In this document: positions 6,581 through 14,400 of the stretch, one piece after another
How the letters are laid out: each line of letters starts with the position of its first letter
Position numbering within the stretch: the stretch's first letter is position 1
Virus record (IMG/VR): IMGVR_UViG_3300046167_000014
Location: 1-37,841 of that record
From: a virus
Length of the DNA: 37,841 nucleotides
Strand: one strand, 5' to 3'
Position numbers and translations under genes: made by a program
The notes under the pieces: model-generated
The model's input: only the letters and a program-made list of their open reading frames with translations
What the model was told of the DNA's origin: nothing
The model's database searches: none

Positions 6581-6920
6581 GGCAAGGGTTATCTCAGACC
6601 TAGATGAACGTGGTGTTCCATATCAGTACGAACCAGAGAAGATTGCGTACTATGTGGAACGCCACTACATCCCTGACTTAGCAGTAGATACTATGATTGT
6701 AGAACTGAAGGGGTACTTCCGGCAGGATAGCCAGCGTAAGATGAAGGCTATCAAGGCACAGTACCCTGACAAGGACATACGTTTTGTATTTCAGAACGCC
6801 AAGGCTACAATACAGGGTGCTAAGAAAAGAAAGGATGGGTCTAAGATGACCTGTGGTGAGTGGGCAGACCGTCAAGGTTTTGTCTGGGCAGAAGGAACTA
6901 TACCAGAGGAGTGGCTATGA
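6561..6920 (+). CDS. Endonuclease I, Holliday-junction resolvase (T7 gp3-like)
   Basis: About 120 residues. The PD-(D/E)xK core is visible: Glu in TFEARV, Asp in YIPDLAVDT and Glu/Lys in IVELKGYF, matching T7 Glu20, Asp55, Glu65 and Lys67 in order and spacing. It should cut branched DNA and help degrade the host chromosome. The C-terminus (GEWADRQGFVWAEGTIPEEWL) matches the T7 GEF...IPAEW end. The start is uncertain: in-frame candidates are TTG 6531, ATG 6555 and ATG 6561, none with a good ribosome binding site; 6561 is preferred by comparison with T7. It overlaps the end of the single-strand-binding protein gene. Confidence 0.85.
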   Translation: MTKGTFEARVISDLDERGVPYQYEPEKIAYYVERHYIPDLAVDTMIVELKGYFRQDSQRKMKAIKAQYPDKDIRFVFQNAKATIQGAKKRKDGSKMTCGEWADRQGFVWAEGTIPEEWL

Positions 6921-7168
6921 GTGTCATTGATGTAAGAGAAGAATGGGTATCCGAAGTAGACATGAACGCTGAGTTTGGTAGTGACGGACTGAGTGTATCA
7001 GTCTATGTAGACCAGCATGAACTAGTAGAACATACAAACTACTATGACATGGCACATGCTATGCTATCAGATGACATCAAGTATGATGATGATCTTATTT
7101 TAGAGATAGCTAATGGTCTTGAGAACACTGTAAAAATCTTAAGGAGTGGGTTAGGTGCAAGAGAATAG
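6917..7168 (+). CDS. Hypothetical acidic protein (83 aa)
   Basis: Begins MSVIDVREEWVSEVDMNAEF at an ATGA overlap with the endonuclease stop; AGAGGAG at 6906-6912 decides the ATG at 6917 over the longer frame from 6860. It is acidic and helix-rich in the second half (MAHAMLSDDIKYDDDLILEIANGL). No family recognised. Its end overlaps the start of primase-helicase and carries that gene's AAGGAG, so it is part of the replication operon. Confidence 0.6.
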   Translation: MSVIDVREEWVSEVDMNAEFGSDGLSVSVYVDQHELVEHTNYYDMAHAMLSDDIKYDDDLILEIANGLENTVKILRSGLGARE

Positions 7169-8762
7169 TGAGTTCATAAGGCATGAAGCCTGTCCTCACT
7201 GTGGCAGTAGTGATGCCAATGCTTTATACAGCGATGGTAAACACTACTGCTTCTCGTGCCAGACCCTGACACCAGCCGAAGGAGAAGACGTACAGATGGA
7301 ACAACCTGTAAAATCTAACACCTCTTTTCTAGAGGTAGAGAACCTAGCCCTCAGTAAGCGGAAGCTAAACCTCAAGACAGTACAACACTGGAACTATGGG
7401 GTGTCTACTTTCAAGGGGCAGAAGGTTCAAGTAGCTAACTACTACGACAAACACCGTAAGCTTGTAGGACAGAAGCTACGGTTTCCTAACAAGGACTTTG
7501 TGGTGTTAGGAGATATCAAGAAGGCTGGCCTGTATGGTGAGCATCTCTGCCGTGATGGTGGTAAGATGATTACTGTCGTAGAAGGGGAGCTTGATGCACT
7601 GTCATTGAGCCAAGCTTTCAATAACAAGTGGGATGTAGTATCTATCCCACAGGGAATAGACTCAGCAAAGAAAGCTATCGCTAGGTCTATTGAATGGTTG
7701 TCTAAATACGACAGTATTGTTCTTATGTTCGACAGCGATGAGGTTGGACAGAAGGCAGCACTAGACTGTGCATCTATCCTACCACCCAACAAGGCTAAGA
7801 TTGCTAAGCTTCCCCTCAAGGATGCTAGTGATATGCTACAGGCTGGACGGACAGAGGAACTAATCAATGCAGTCTGGGGTGCTAAGACATTCAGACCTGA
7901 TGGTATTGTGTCAGGCACAGACCTGTGGGATGTGGTTACATCAGTTGATGATCGTGCCTCTATCCCCTACCCCTACAACGGACTTAACGATAAAGTGGGT
8001 GGTTGTCGTAAGGGTGAGATCGTAACATTGACAGCAGGTAGTGGTATTGGAAAGTCACAGTTAGCACGTGAGTTAGCACATAGTCTTATCAAGCATGGTG
8101 AAACTGTAGGCTACATTGCCCTAGAAGAGAATGTGAAACGGACAGCCTTAGGGCTTATGTCCATTGAGATGAACAAACTGCTGCATCTCCAGCAGAATGA
8201 AGACGTAACTGAGAAGGAGATGAAGGATGCGTTTGACTCAACACTTGGGACAGGCCGTGTTTACCTGTATGATCACTGGGGTTCTACTGACAGTGATAAC
8301 CTACTATCTAAGATACGGTATCTGGCACGTGGATGTGGCTGTGATTTCATTGTACTTGATCACATCTCTATTGTGGTCTCAGGACTAGAGGGTGGTGACG
8401 AGAGGCGTATCATTGACAACACCATGACCAAGCTACGTGCTTTGGTTGAGGAGTTGAACTGTGGTATGATCCTGATCTCACACCTCAAGCGTCCATCAGG
8501 TGACAGAGGACACGAGGATGGCGCACAAACATCACTCGCTCAGCTACGTGGTAGTGCTGCTATCGGTCAGCTTAGTGACATTGTAATAGGATTGGAAAGG
8601 AACCAGCAAGACAAGGACAACGCTAACATCAGTCAGGTCAGGGTGCTAAAGAACCGTTGGTCTGGTGAGACTGGTCTATGCTCTGCCCTTGAGTATCGTA
8701 AGGATACTGGACGTATGGTTGAAACTGTATGGGAAGATGAAGACATTGAAGAAGAATTTTAA
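7155..8762 (+). CDS. DNA primase-helicase (T7 gp4-like)
   Basis: 535 residues (T7 gp4 566). It makes primers and unwinds the fork as a ring. Domains in order: Cys4 zinc ribbon for template recognition (Cys13, Cys16, Cys32, Cys35); TOPRIM primase with Glu143 in VVEGELDAL and Asp193/Asp195 in LMFDSDEVG; RecA-like helicase with Walker A GSGIGKS at 295-301 and Walker B ending at Asp402 in FIVLDHIS. The acidic C-terminus DEDIEEEF ends in Phe as in T7 gp4, where it docks on DNA polymerase. GTG at 7155 is chosen because AAGGAG (7141-7146) precedes it. The frame is intact. Confidence 0.93.
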   Translation: MQENSEFIRHEACPHCGSSDANALYSDGKHYCFSCQTLTPAEGEDVQMEQPVKSNTSFLEVENLALSKRKLNLKTVQHWNYGVSTFKGQKVQVANYYDKHRKLVGQKLRFPNKDFVVLGDIKKAGLYGEHLCRDGGKMITVVEGELDALSLSQAFNNKWDVVSIPQGIDSAKKAIARSIEWLSKYDSIVLMFDSDEVGQKAALDCASILPPNKAKIAKLPLKDASDMLQAGRTEELINAVWGAKTFRPDGIVSGTDLWDVVTSVDDRASIPYPYNGLNDKVGGCRKGEIVTLTAGSGIGKSQLARELAHSLIKHGETVGYIALEENVKRTALGLMSIEMNKLLHLQQNEDVTEKEMKDAFDSTLGTGRVYLYDHWGSTDSDNLLSKIRYLARGCGCDFIVLDHISIVVSGLEGGDERRIIDNTMTKLRALVEELNCGMILISHLKRPSGDRGHEDGAQTSLAQLRGSAAIGQLSDIVIGLERNQQDKDNANISQVRVLKNRWSGETGLCSALEYRKDTGRMVETVWEDEDIEEEF

Positions 8763-8780
8763 CTAGTGCGGAGACACAGT

Positions 8781-9992
8781 ATGGAATACATATGGGACTT
8801 AGAAGCAGACAACCTCTATGATGAGGTGACACAAGTTTGGTGTCATGTCTTCAGGGATGTACACACTGATGAGGTACACACCTTTGACCCAACACAGACG
8901 CAAGAAGCCTTAGAGTTTATGGACAATGCAAAGACTTTGATTGGTCATAACATCATAGACTACGACTTGCGTGTGATGAAGAAACTACACAACTATACCT
9001 TCAAGGGTACAGTAGTAGATACGTTGGTATACTCTAGAACAATATGGCCTCATGTAAAAGAACTAGACTTCAAGCTGAATAAGGCGAAACACTTTCCCCT
9101 TAAGCTGATTGGTAGTCATAGTCTTAAGGCATGGGGCTACAGACTGGGAGAATTAAAAGGTGATTTCAATAGTGGCAGCGAGAGCTTTGCAACATACACC
9201 CCTGAGATGCTCGACTACTGTGTGCAGGACACAGAAGTTACTGCAAAATTATATTCCAAAATTATGGAGAAAAATTTTAGCAAAGAAGCATTAGACTTAG
9301 AGACTAACATACACACCCTGCTAATTAAACAACAAGAAAACGGTTTTCCTTTTGATGTACCTAAGGCTGAAGCCTTGTTTGCTAAGCTACAGGGACGCAA
9401 GCAGGAGATCGAAGACAAACTTCAAGAGACCTTTGAGCCTACTATCGTGGAGCTTAAGACAAAGACCAAGACTATCCCATTCAATCCTGCATCAAGGCAG
9501 CAGATTGCTGACCGACTGATGAAGCGAGGCTGGGAGCCTGAGGTATTCACTGACAGTGGAGACCCTAAGGTAGATGAGACTATCCTATCTGGTATTGATA
9601 TGCCTGAGGCAAAACTACTCAACGAGTATCTCATGCTTAACAAACGTATAGGCCAGCTAGGTACAGGCAAACAGGCTTGGTTGAAGATGCAGACAGGAGG
9701 CAAGATACATGGACGAGTTAACCACATGGGTGCTGTTACCTCTCGTTGTACTCATTCCAATCCTAACACAGCCCAAGTGCCTAGCGTTGGTGCGCCATAT
9801 GGCAAGGAGTGTAGAGAACTATTCATCTCTCCTAGCGGGTATAGTCTACTTGGTGCTGATGCTTCTGGTCTTGAGTTACGCTGTCTCGCTCACTATATGG
9901 CTGCTTATGACGATGGATCGTATGCTGATGTGGTCTTGAATGGTGACATTCATACTGCTAATCAGAAGGCTGCTGGTCTAGGACTCACGTAA
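8781..9992 (+). CDS. DNA polymerase (T7 gp5-like), exonuclease and motif A part
   Basis: Family A phage polymerase. The ATG at 8781 has GGAG at 8770-8773; the longer GTG start at 8766 would overlap that site. The 3'-5' exonuclease motifs are present: Asp6/Glu8 in IWDLEAD, LIGHNIIDYDL, and YCVQDTEV. Polymerase motif A DASGLELRCLAHYM and NGDIHTANQKAAG are nearly identical to T7. The frame ends at 9990-9992 immediately before motif B, and homology continues one base later in the +1 frame (next entry). The break lies between AAGLGL and RNQAKTF; an extra base at about 9987 would explain it. As read, this piece alone would lack the fingers and the catalytic HDE. Confidence 0.88.
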   Translation: MEYIWDLEADNLYDEVTQVWCHVFRDVHTDEVHTFDPTQTQEALEFMDNAKTLIGHNIIDYDLRVMKKLHNYTFKGTVVDTLVYSRTIWPHVKELDFKLNKAKHFPLKLIGSHSLKAWGYRLGELKGDFNSGSESFATYTPEMLDYCVQDTEVTAKLYSKIMEKNFSKEALDLETNIHTLLIKQQENGFPFDVPKAEALFAKLQGRKQEIEDKLQETFEPTIVELKTKTKTIPFNPASRQQIADRLMKRGWEPEVFTDSGDPKVDETILSGIDMPEAKLLNEYLMLNKRIGQLGTGKQAWLKMQTGGKIHGRVNHMGAVTSRCTHSNPNTAQVPSVGAPYGKECRELFISPSGYSLLGADASGLELRCLAHYMAAYDDGSYADVVLNGDIHTANQKAAGLGLT

Positions 9993-10488
9993 CCAAGCCA
10001 AGACATTCATCTATGGATTCCTCTACGGCTCAGGTGATGAGAAGACAGGCAAGATCATAGGCAAGGGTGCGAAGGAAGGTAAGGCAATCAAGACTAAGTT
10101 CTTGAAGAAACTACCAGCACTCAAGTACCTTAAGGATGCGGTAGCCAAGGCAGCAGACAAGCGTGGGTTTGTTAAGGGATTGGATGGACGTATCATTCCT
10201 ATCCGACACAGCCATGCTGCACTCAACACACTACTCCAGAGTTGTGGTGCAATCATCTGTAAGACTTGGTACGTATTTATATGTCGTGCCTTAGAGAAGG
10301 CTAAGCTAGACGCAAGAGTTGTAGCGTTTGTACATGATGAAGTTCAAGTAGTAGTAAAGAAGGGACAGGAAGATGAAGCAGGGCGAGTTATTCTTAAGTG
10401 TATGCGGGACGTTGAAGACCACTTCAAGTTCAGATGTAGACTCGACAGTGAGTACAAGTACGGAGACAACTGGGCAGACACCCACTGA
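9988..10488 (+). CDS. DNA polymerase, C-terminal part (motifs B and C)
   Basis: Continues the polymerase in the +1 frame: RNQAKTFIYGFLYGSGDEK is motif B (the O helix, Arg and Lys contacting the incoming nucleotide), ALNTLLQSCGAIICK follows, and motif C is AFVHDEVQV. It ends FKFRCRLDSEYKYGDNWADTH, matching the T7 end (FRCLLDTE...NWAICH). The first ATG in this frame is 10102, after motif B, so independent translation would give a fragment without the O helix. Both parts sum to about 570 residues, shorter than T7 (704) but enough for all catalytic motifs. No intron-sized insertion separates the pieces. Confidence 0.85.
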   Translation, partial: RNQAKTFIYGFLYGSGDEKTGKIIGKGAKEGKAIKTKFLKKLPALKYLKDAVAKAADKRGFVKGLDGRIIPIRHSHAALNTLLQSCGAIICKTWYVFICRALEKAKLDARVVAFVHDEVQVVVKKGQEDEAGRVILKCMRDVEDHFKFRCRLDSEYKYGDNWADTH

Positions 10489-10519
10489 GTATGATAGACA
10501 CCTAGAAAATAAAACAAGA

Positions 10520-10951
10520 ATGACGATCAATGGTAATCGTTACAGGGTAGGTAATCCTAATCATCCCTACCATACAATCTATAAAGACAAGGGTTTTGAA
10601 GCAGTCTATGAAGCGATGGGTTTAATAGAAGGTGCTGCTACAAAAATTAGAAAAGAAGTCTTAGCCCTTTATGATAAGCACGTAGGGGGAGAGGTGTATG
10701 TTATTGGAAATACATCTTGGCCTGAGTGGGTGAAGATAGGTATGGCTGTAGATGCTATGGATAGGTTAAAGGGTTATCAAACTGGTAGTCCTTTTAGAGA
10801 TTATAAACTACTATACTCTGTGTCTACTAACGACAGACGAAAGGCTGAGGCTGCTGCACACAAAGCTGCTGAGAAGATAGCAGAGCGTAGGGGTGAGTGG
10901 TTCAAGATGTCTGTTGGTCAGGCGAAGGAGTGTATCCAGAATGGACTTTGA
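10520..10951 (+). CDS. GIY-YIG type nuclease (T5orf172/MUG113-like), probable homing endonuclease
   Basis: About 143 residues from ATG 10520; the frame is open upstream into the polymerase gene, but that part is a shadow. The C-terminal domain has the GIY-YIG pattern of the T5orf172/MUG113 group: GEVYVIG, then VKIGMAVDAMDRLKGYQTGS with the conserved Arg, YKLLYSV, a Glu/His helix (AEAAAHKAAEKI) and GEWFKM. The N-terminal 50 residues may form a DNA-binding part. Free-standing homing nucleases often sit beside the gene they cut; here that is DNA polymerase, a common target. No good ribosome binding site is seen, so the exact start is uncertain. Confidence 0.7.
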   Translation: MTINGNRYRVGNPNHPYHTIYKDKGFEAVYEAMGLIEGAATKIRKEVLALYDKHVGGEVYVIGNTSWPEWVKIGMAVDAMDRLKGYQTGSPFRDYKLLYSVSTNDRRKAEAAAHKAAEKIAERRGEWFKMSVGQAKECIQNGL

Positions 10952-11123
10952 TTTTGTATGGAAGCTTATACTGACCTGCTCGTTTATGAGTGTTAGTATT
11001 TGTCTAAGCGTTAAGTGGATCGTTGAGTCTTACCTAGACTACATACAGGTACAGACAGGACTACGCATCCTAAGAAAACATGAGAGACAAGAGGAGATAG
11101 ATGATGACCCTACTGCTTATTGA
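10941..11123 (+). CDS. Small single-pass membrane protein (60 aa)
   Basis: Begins MDFDFVWKLILTCSFMSVSI; residues 7-25 form a membrane span, followed by a charged cytoplasmic-type tail (RILRKHERQEEIDDDPTAY). ATG 10941 is selected because GGAG at 10927-10930 lies ten bases before it; it overlaps the end of the nuclease gene by 11 bases and the exonuclease start by 23. The tail contains the AGGAG that serves the exonuclease gene, so the two are coupled. Function unknown. Confidence 0.5.
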   Translation: MDFDFVWKLILTCSFMSVSICLSVKWIVESYLDYIQVQTGLRILRKHERQEEIDDDPTAY

Positions 11124-11820
11124 TGGTGACATCATTGCTTACAAGGCTTGTGCCTCAGCAGAGAAACCAACTAACTGGGGTAATGGTTTGTGGACTTTGC
11201 ATTGCTTTGAGAATGAAGTAGCTGCTATCATTGATGACCAGATTGGTAAGCTAGTCGAAGAAGCACCAGTGCAGGACTGCATTGTTGCCTTATCAGATAA
11301 GGATAACTATCGTAAGAAGATAGCACCCTACTACAAGGCTAATCGTTCTGACACACGAAAGCCTATGCTACTACCTTGGTCTAGAGAATATATAGGTAGT
11401 AAATATAACACTATAATTTACAGAGGAGTAGAAGCAGATGATGTCCTTGGGATACTGGCTACTGCGAATACAGATACTATTGTGTGGTCTGAAGATAAGG
11501 ACTTACAAACTGTACCAGCAAAGCATTGGATCAATGGAGAGGTTGTTACAATCACTGAGGAAGAAGCTAAGTATAACTTCTTCTTTCAAACTCTTATTGG
11601 AGACAGTACAGACAACTACAAGGGTTGTCCTTCAGTCGGTTCAGTTACTGCTAATAAAATCCTATCAGAGAATTGTTCTTGGGATGCAGTGGTTGATGCG
11701 TTTAAGAGTAAAGGTTTATCTGAAGAAGTAGCACTAGAGAACGCACGACTAGCACGTATCCTACGTAACGGTGAGTACGACACAGACACAGGTGAGGTAA
11801 AACTATGGCAACCCAAGTAA
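11101..11820 (+). CDS. 5'-3' exonuclease (T7 gp6-like, PIN/FEN type)
   Basis: 239 residues. It removes RNA primers and degrades host DNA in T7-like phages. Metal-binding acidic residues are visible: Asp8/Asp10 in LLIDGDIIAY, Glu/Asp-Asp in RGVEADDVLG, Asp-Lys-Asp in WSEDKDLQ, and the helix-three-turn-helix region LIGDSTDNYKGCPSVGSVTA, which grips DNA. AGGAG at 11093-11097 precedes ATG-ATG at 11101/11104, and either could start. It overlaps the 10941 gene and, at its end, the DUF3310 gene by 16 bases, as is typical of a tight replication operon. Confidence 0.88.
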   Translation: MMTLLLIDGDIIAYKACASAEKPTNWGNGLWTLHCFENEVAAIIDDQIGKLVEEAPVQDCIVALSDKDNYRKKIAPYYKANRSDTRKPMLLPWSREYIGSKYNTIIYRGVEADDVLGILATANTDTIVWSEDKDLQTVPAKHWINGEVVTITEEEAKYNFFFQTLIGDSTDNYKGCPSVGSVTANKILSENCSWDAVVDAFKSKGLSEEVALENARLARILRNGEYDTDTGEVKLWQPK

Positions 11821-12107
11821 GACATGAGCAGTTCATGAAGGACTTATCTAAGACAGAGCAGCCAAGACTTGATGACATGGTTAATAGTCCTGCTCATTAT
11901 GCTGATGGTAGGATTGAAACTATTGACTACATTGTGGACGTACTAGGTGAGTATGAGGCTATCAGCTACTGTCAAGGTAACGTGATTAAGTATACAGGAT
12001 CACGACTATTCAAGAAGGGCAATCCTATTCAGGATGCAGAGAAGGCTGTGTGGTATCTCAAGAAGATGATTGAGTTGATGAAGAAGACAGAGGGAGTAAA
12101 CTGGTAA
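11805..12107 (+). CDS. DUF3310 protein, T7 gp1.7-like nucleotide kinase family
   Basis: 100 residues. The core VNSPAHYADGRIETIDYIVD, then YCQGNVIKYTGSRLFKKGN and AEKAVWYLKKMIELM, is the signature of DUF3310, the family that includes T7 gp1.7, reported as a nucleotide kinase. It overlaps the exonuclease gene and touches MazG (TAATG), placing it in a nucleotide-handling cluster with MazG and ribonucleotide reductase. GAGG lies about eight bases upstream of the ATG. The enzymatic assignment rests on the family, not on residues I can check. Confidence 0.75.
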   Translation: MATQVRHEQFMKDLSKTEQPRLDDMVNSPAHYADGRIETIDYIVDVLGEYEAISYCQGNVIKYTGSRLFKKGNPIQDAEKAVWYLKKMIELMKKTEGVNW

Positions 12108-12430
12108 TGATGAACTTCTATGAGTACCAGATAGGTGCAATAAAGACAGCAGTATATCCTAAGACATATGCAATCTCATACCCTGCCCTTGGCCTAGCTG
12201 AAGAGGCAGGTGAGGTGGCAGGTAAGATTGCTAAGATGATGCGGGATAGCATACCAATGGAAGACCAAAAGAAAGTTATTGCAGCAGAGATGGGTGATGT
12301 ACTCTGGATGCTGGCTGCACTAGCCCATGACTGTGGCCTGTCACTACAGACTATTGCAGAGATGAACGTAGAGAAACTAAAGAAACGACAACAGAATAAT
12401 ACACTACACGGAGAGGGTGACAACCGATGA
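12107..12430 (+). CDS. mazG: MazG-like nucleotide pyrophosphohydrolase
   Basis: 107 residues, one all-alpha MazG domain. The metal-binding motif is complete: EExxE at Glu32, Glu33, Glu36 (LAEEAGEVAGK) and ExxD at Glu61/Asp64 (EMGDVLWML), 24 residues apart. Such enzymes hydrolyse (d)NTPs or alarmone-like nucleotides; phage versions are thought to adjust host nucleotide pools. The start shares one base with the preceding stop and the end overlaps the ribonucleotide reductase start in ATGA, so the three genes are probably co-translated. Frame intact. Confidence 0.85.
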   Translation: MMNFYEYQIGAIKTAVYPKTYAISYPALGLAEEAGEVAGKIAKMMRDSIPMEDQKKVIAAEMGDVLWMLAALAHDCGLSLQTIAEMNVEKLKKRQQNNTLHGEGDNR

Positions 12431-12579
12431 GAAGCAACTACCTACCAACAGACTACCAGACTTTCATTGCTACTAGTCGGTATGCACGATGGCTTGAGGA
12501 TGAGAACAGACGAGAGACATGGCCTGAGACAGTGCAGCGATACATCAACTACATTGCTACCACTGGTCTACCAGCCTAA
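12427..12579 (+). CDS. nrdJ: Class II ribonucleotide reductase, N-terminal fragment
   Basis: Fifty codons from ATG 12427 (ATGA overlap with MazG) encode MRSNYLPTDYQTFIATSRYA, RWLEDENRRETWPETVQRYI and a short end. RYARW...ENRRETWxETVxRY is the conserved start of monomeric class II reductases. The frame stops at 12577-12579, and the protein resumes in the +1 frame as VYQPKDLEEIEEAIINLEVM. One extra base near 12562, or a small deletion, explains this; homologues seem a little longer here. As read it is a truncated peptide. Confidence 0.75.
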   Translation: MRSNYLPTDYQTFIATSRYARWLEDENRRETWPETVQRYINYIATTGLPA

Positions 12580-14101
12580 AGACTTGGAAGAGATTGAGGA
12601 AGCTATCATCAACCTTGAGGTGATGCCTAGCATGAGAGCCTTGATGACAGCAGGGGTAGCAGCAGACCGTGACAACACCTGCATCTACAACTGTAGCTAC
12701 CTACCAGTAGACCACATCCGTGCCTTTGATGAGGCCATGTTTATTCTACTATGTGGTACTGGTGTTGGCTTTAGTGTAGAACGTCAGTCTATCTCTAAGC
12801 TACCTGATGTACCTGATGCACTAGACATCAGTGATGATATCATTGCAGTCAAGGACAGCAAGGAAGGCTGGGCTAGGGCATTGCATAAGCTACTGTCACA
12901 CCTGTACTCAGGTGACATTCCTAAGTGGGACTTGTCTAAGATTAGACCAGCAGGTGCTAGGCTCAAGACCTTTGGTGGTAGAGCCAGTGGCCCTGAGCCA
13001 TTGAATGACTTGTTTAACTTTGTAGTAGACAAGTTCAAGGCAGCAGCAGGACGTAAGCTGACTAGTATTGAATGTCACGACATCATGTGTAAGATTGGTG
13101 AGGTTGTGGTAGTGGGTGGTGTACGCCGTTCAGCTATGATCAGCCTGTCTAACCTCAGTGATGGACGTATGGCACATGCTAAGTCAGGTCAGTGGTGGGA
13201 GAATGAGGGTCAACGTGCGTTGGCTAATAACTCTGTAGCCTACACAGACAAGCCTGACATGGAAGGTTTCATGCGTGAGTGGTTGTCTCTCGTTGAGTCT
13301 AAGTCTGGTGAGCGTGGTATCTTCTCTCGCCCAGCAGCAGACAACCATGTTAAGATGAATGGACGCAGAGAGACAGGACATGAGTGGGGTACTAACCCTT
13401 GTTCTGAGATTATCCTACGCCCTTACCAGTTCTGTAATCTAACAGAGGTTGTTGTACGTGAAACAGATGACCTAGAAAGTCTACGCCGTAAGGTACGACT
13501 AGCTACTATCCTTGGTACAGCACAGTCCACCTTTACTAACATGCCATACTTGCGTAAGATTTGGCAGAAGAATACAGAAGAAGAACGACTGCTTGGTGTA
13601 TCACTGACAGGTATCATGGACAACGCTGTACTATCTAAGACTGTTGATAGCCCACGCTGGCTACAAGAGTTGAAGGCACAGGCCATTGATATCAACCGTG
13701 TCTATGCTGACAAGCTAGGTGTACCAGCCTCTGCTGCTATCACCTGTGTTAAACCTTCTGGTACTGTATCTCAGCTAACTGATACAGCTTCTGGTATTCA
13801 TGCACGGCATAGCGAGTACTACATCCGTACTGTACGTGGAGATAACAAAGACCCACTAACACAGTTTATGAAGGACAGTGGTATTCCTGCTGAACCATGT
13901 GTGATGAAGCCTGACTCTACTACAGTGTTCAGCTTCCCTACTAAGTCACCATCTGGTGCTGTTACTCGCGATGATATGACTGCACTAGAGCAGCTAGAGT
14001 TGTGGAAGAACTACGCACTCAACTGGTGTGAACACAAACCATCAGTGACTATCACAGTCAAGGATGCAGAGTGGATGGCGGTAGGGTGCATGGGTCTATG
14101 A
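12467..14101 (+). CDS. nrdJ: Class II (B12-dependent) ribonucleotide reductase, main part
   Basis: The reductase proper begins about 12563; upstream codons in this frame are a shadow. The enzyme reduces ribonucleoside triphosphates to deoxy forms using adenosylcobalamin, supplying phage replication. Active-site signatures: Cys in YNCSYLPVD, Gly-rich LLCGTGVGFSVE, VGGVRRSAMISLS, and NPCSEIILRPYQFCNLTEV, which holds the Cys-x-Glu radical site and the second redox Cys; KPSGTVSQLTDTASGIH is also typical. The frame ends at 14099-14101 after EWMAVGCMGL, and the rest lies in two further frames (next entry). The gene thus has three breaks over 1.9 kb. Confidence 0.85.
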   Translation: MLLVGMHDGLRMRTDERHGLRQCSDTSTTLLPLVYQPKDLEEIEEAIINLEVMPSMRALMTAGVAADRDNTCIYNCSYLPVDHIRAFDEAMFILLCGTGVGFSVERQSISKLPDVPDALDISDDIIAVKDSKEGWARALHKLLSHLYSGDIPKWDLSKIRPAGARLKTFGGRASGPEPLNDLFNFVVDKFKAAAGRKLTSIECHDIMCKIGEVVVVGGVRRSAMISLSNLSDGRMAHAKSGQWWENEGQRALANNSVAYTDKPDMEGFMREWLSLVESKSGERGIFSRPAADNHVKMNGRRETGHEWGTNPCSEIILRPYQFCNLTEVVVRETDDLESLRRKVRLATILGTAQSTFTNMPYLRKIWQKNTEEERLLGVSLTGIMDNAVLSKTVDSPRWLQELKAQAIDINRVYADKLGVPASAAITCVKPSGTVSQLTDTASGIHARHSEYYIRTVRGDNKDPLTQFMKDSGIPAEPCVMKPDSTTVFSFPTKSPSGAVTRDDMTALEQLELWKNYALNWCEHKPSVTITVKDAEWMAVGCMGL

Positions 14102-14328
14102 GAACTTTGACATCTGCTCAGGCATCTCATTCCTACCACACAGTGACCACACGTATGCACAAGCACCGTATCAGGACATTGAGAAGGAAGTATATGAGAA
14201 GCTAAAGTCTCTCATGCCGGAGTCTATTGACTGGAGTGCCTTTGTCACTGTATGAAAAAGAGGATACTACATCTGGTAGTCAGACACTAGCGTGTACCGC
14301 TGGAGCCTGTGAACTAGTAGATATTTAG
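14097..14328 (+). pseudogene. nrdJ: Class II ribonucleotide reductase, C-terminal pieces in two frames
   Basis: After an apparent extra base near 14090, the reductase continues as VYENFDICSGISFLPHSDHT up to a stop at 14251-14254. After a second near 14247 it continues as LYEKEDTTSGSQTLACTAGA and CELVDI, ending at TAG 14326-14328. GSQTLACTAGACE is the C-terminal shuttle-cysteine motif of this enzyme class, so the original C-terminus is present. With both shifts repaired the gene would be continuous from 12427 to 14328. As read these pieces lack starts. Confidence 0.75.
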
Positions 14329-14350
14329 TAAAAATTAAACCTATTTAGAT

Positions 14351-14371
14351 CAGGGGGTTAACTACCCCTTG
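14351..14371 (+). terminator. Stem-loop just before the second phage promoter
   Basis: Bases 14351-14358 pair with 14364-14371 (CAGGGGGT with ACCCCTTG, one G-U) around a 5-base loop. There is no U-run after it, so it is not a classical intrinsic terminator; it may slow or end transcription of the early/middle block or mark a processing site. It abuts the promoter-like repeat. Confidence 0.45.
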
Positions 14372-14390
14372 TTCTAAAGTTGACCTATAG
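14372..14390 (+). promoter_or_regulatory. Putative phage RNA polymerase promoter, second copy
   Basis: An exact second copy of ttctaaagttgacctatag (first at 5888-5906). It lies between the ribonucleotide reductase end and the first structural genes, so it would drive portal, scaffold, capsid and tail genes. If transcription begins at the final G as in T7, only about ten bases would precede the ATG at 14401. Confidence 0.7.
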
Positions 14391-14400
14391 GCAAATTCAA

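Noticed and set aside
7442-7918. Long minus-strand frame over primase-helicase
   Set aside because: A shadow of an unmistakable plus-strand gene; no minus-strand frame in the window shows a family match.
9940-10110. Group I intron in DNA polymerase
   Set aside because: The two coding parts are separated by only a base or two; there is no room for an intron.
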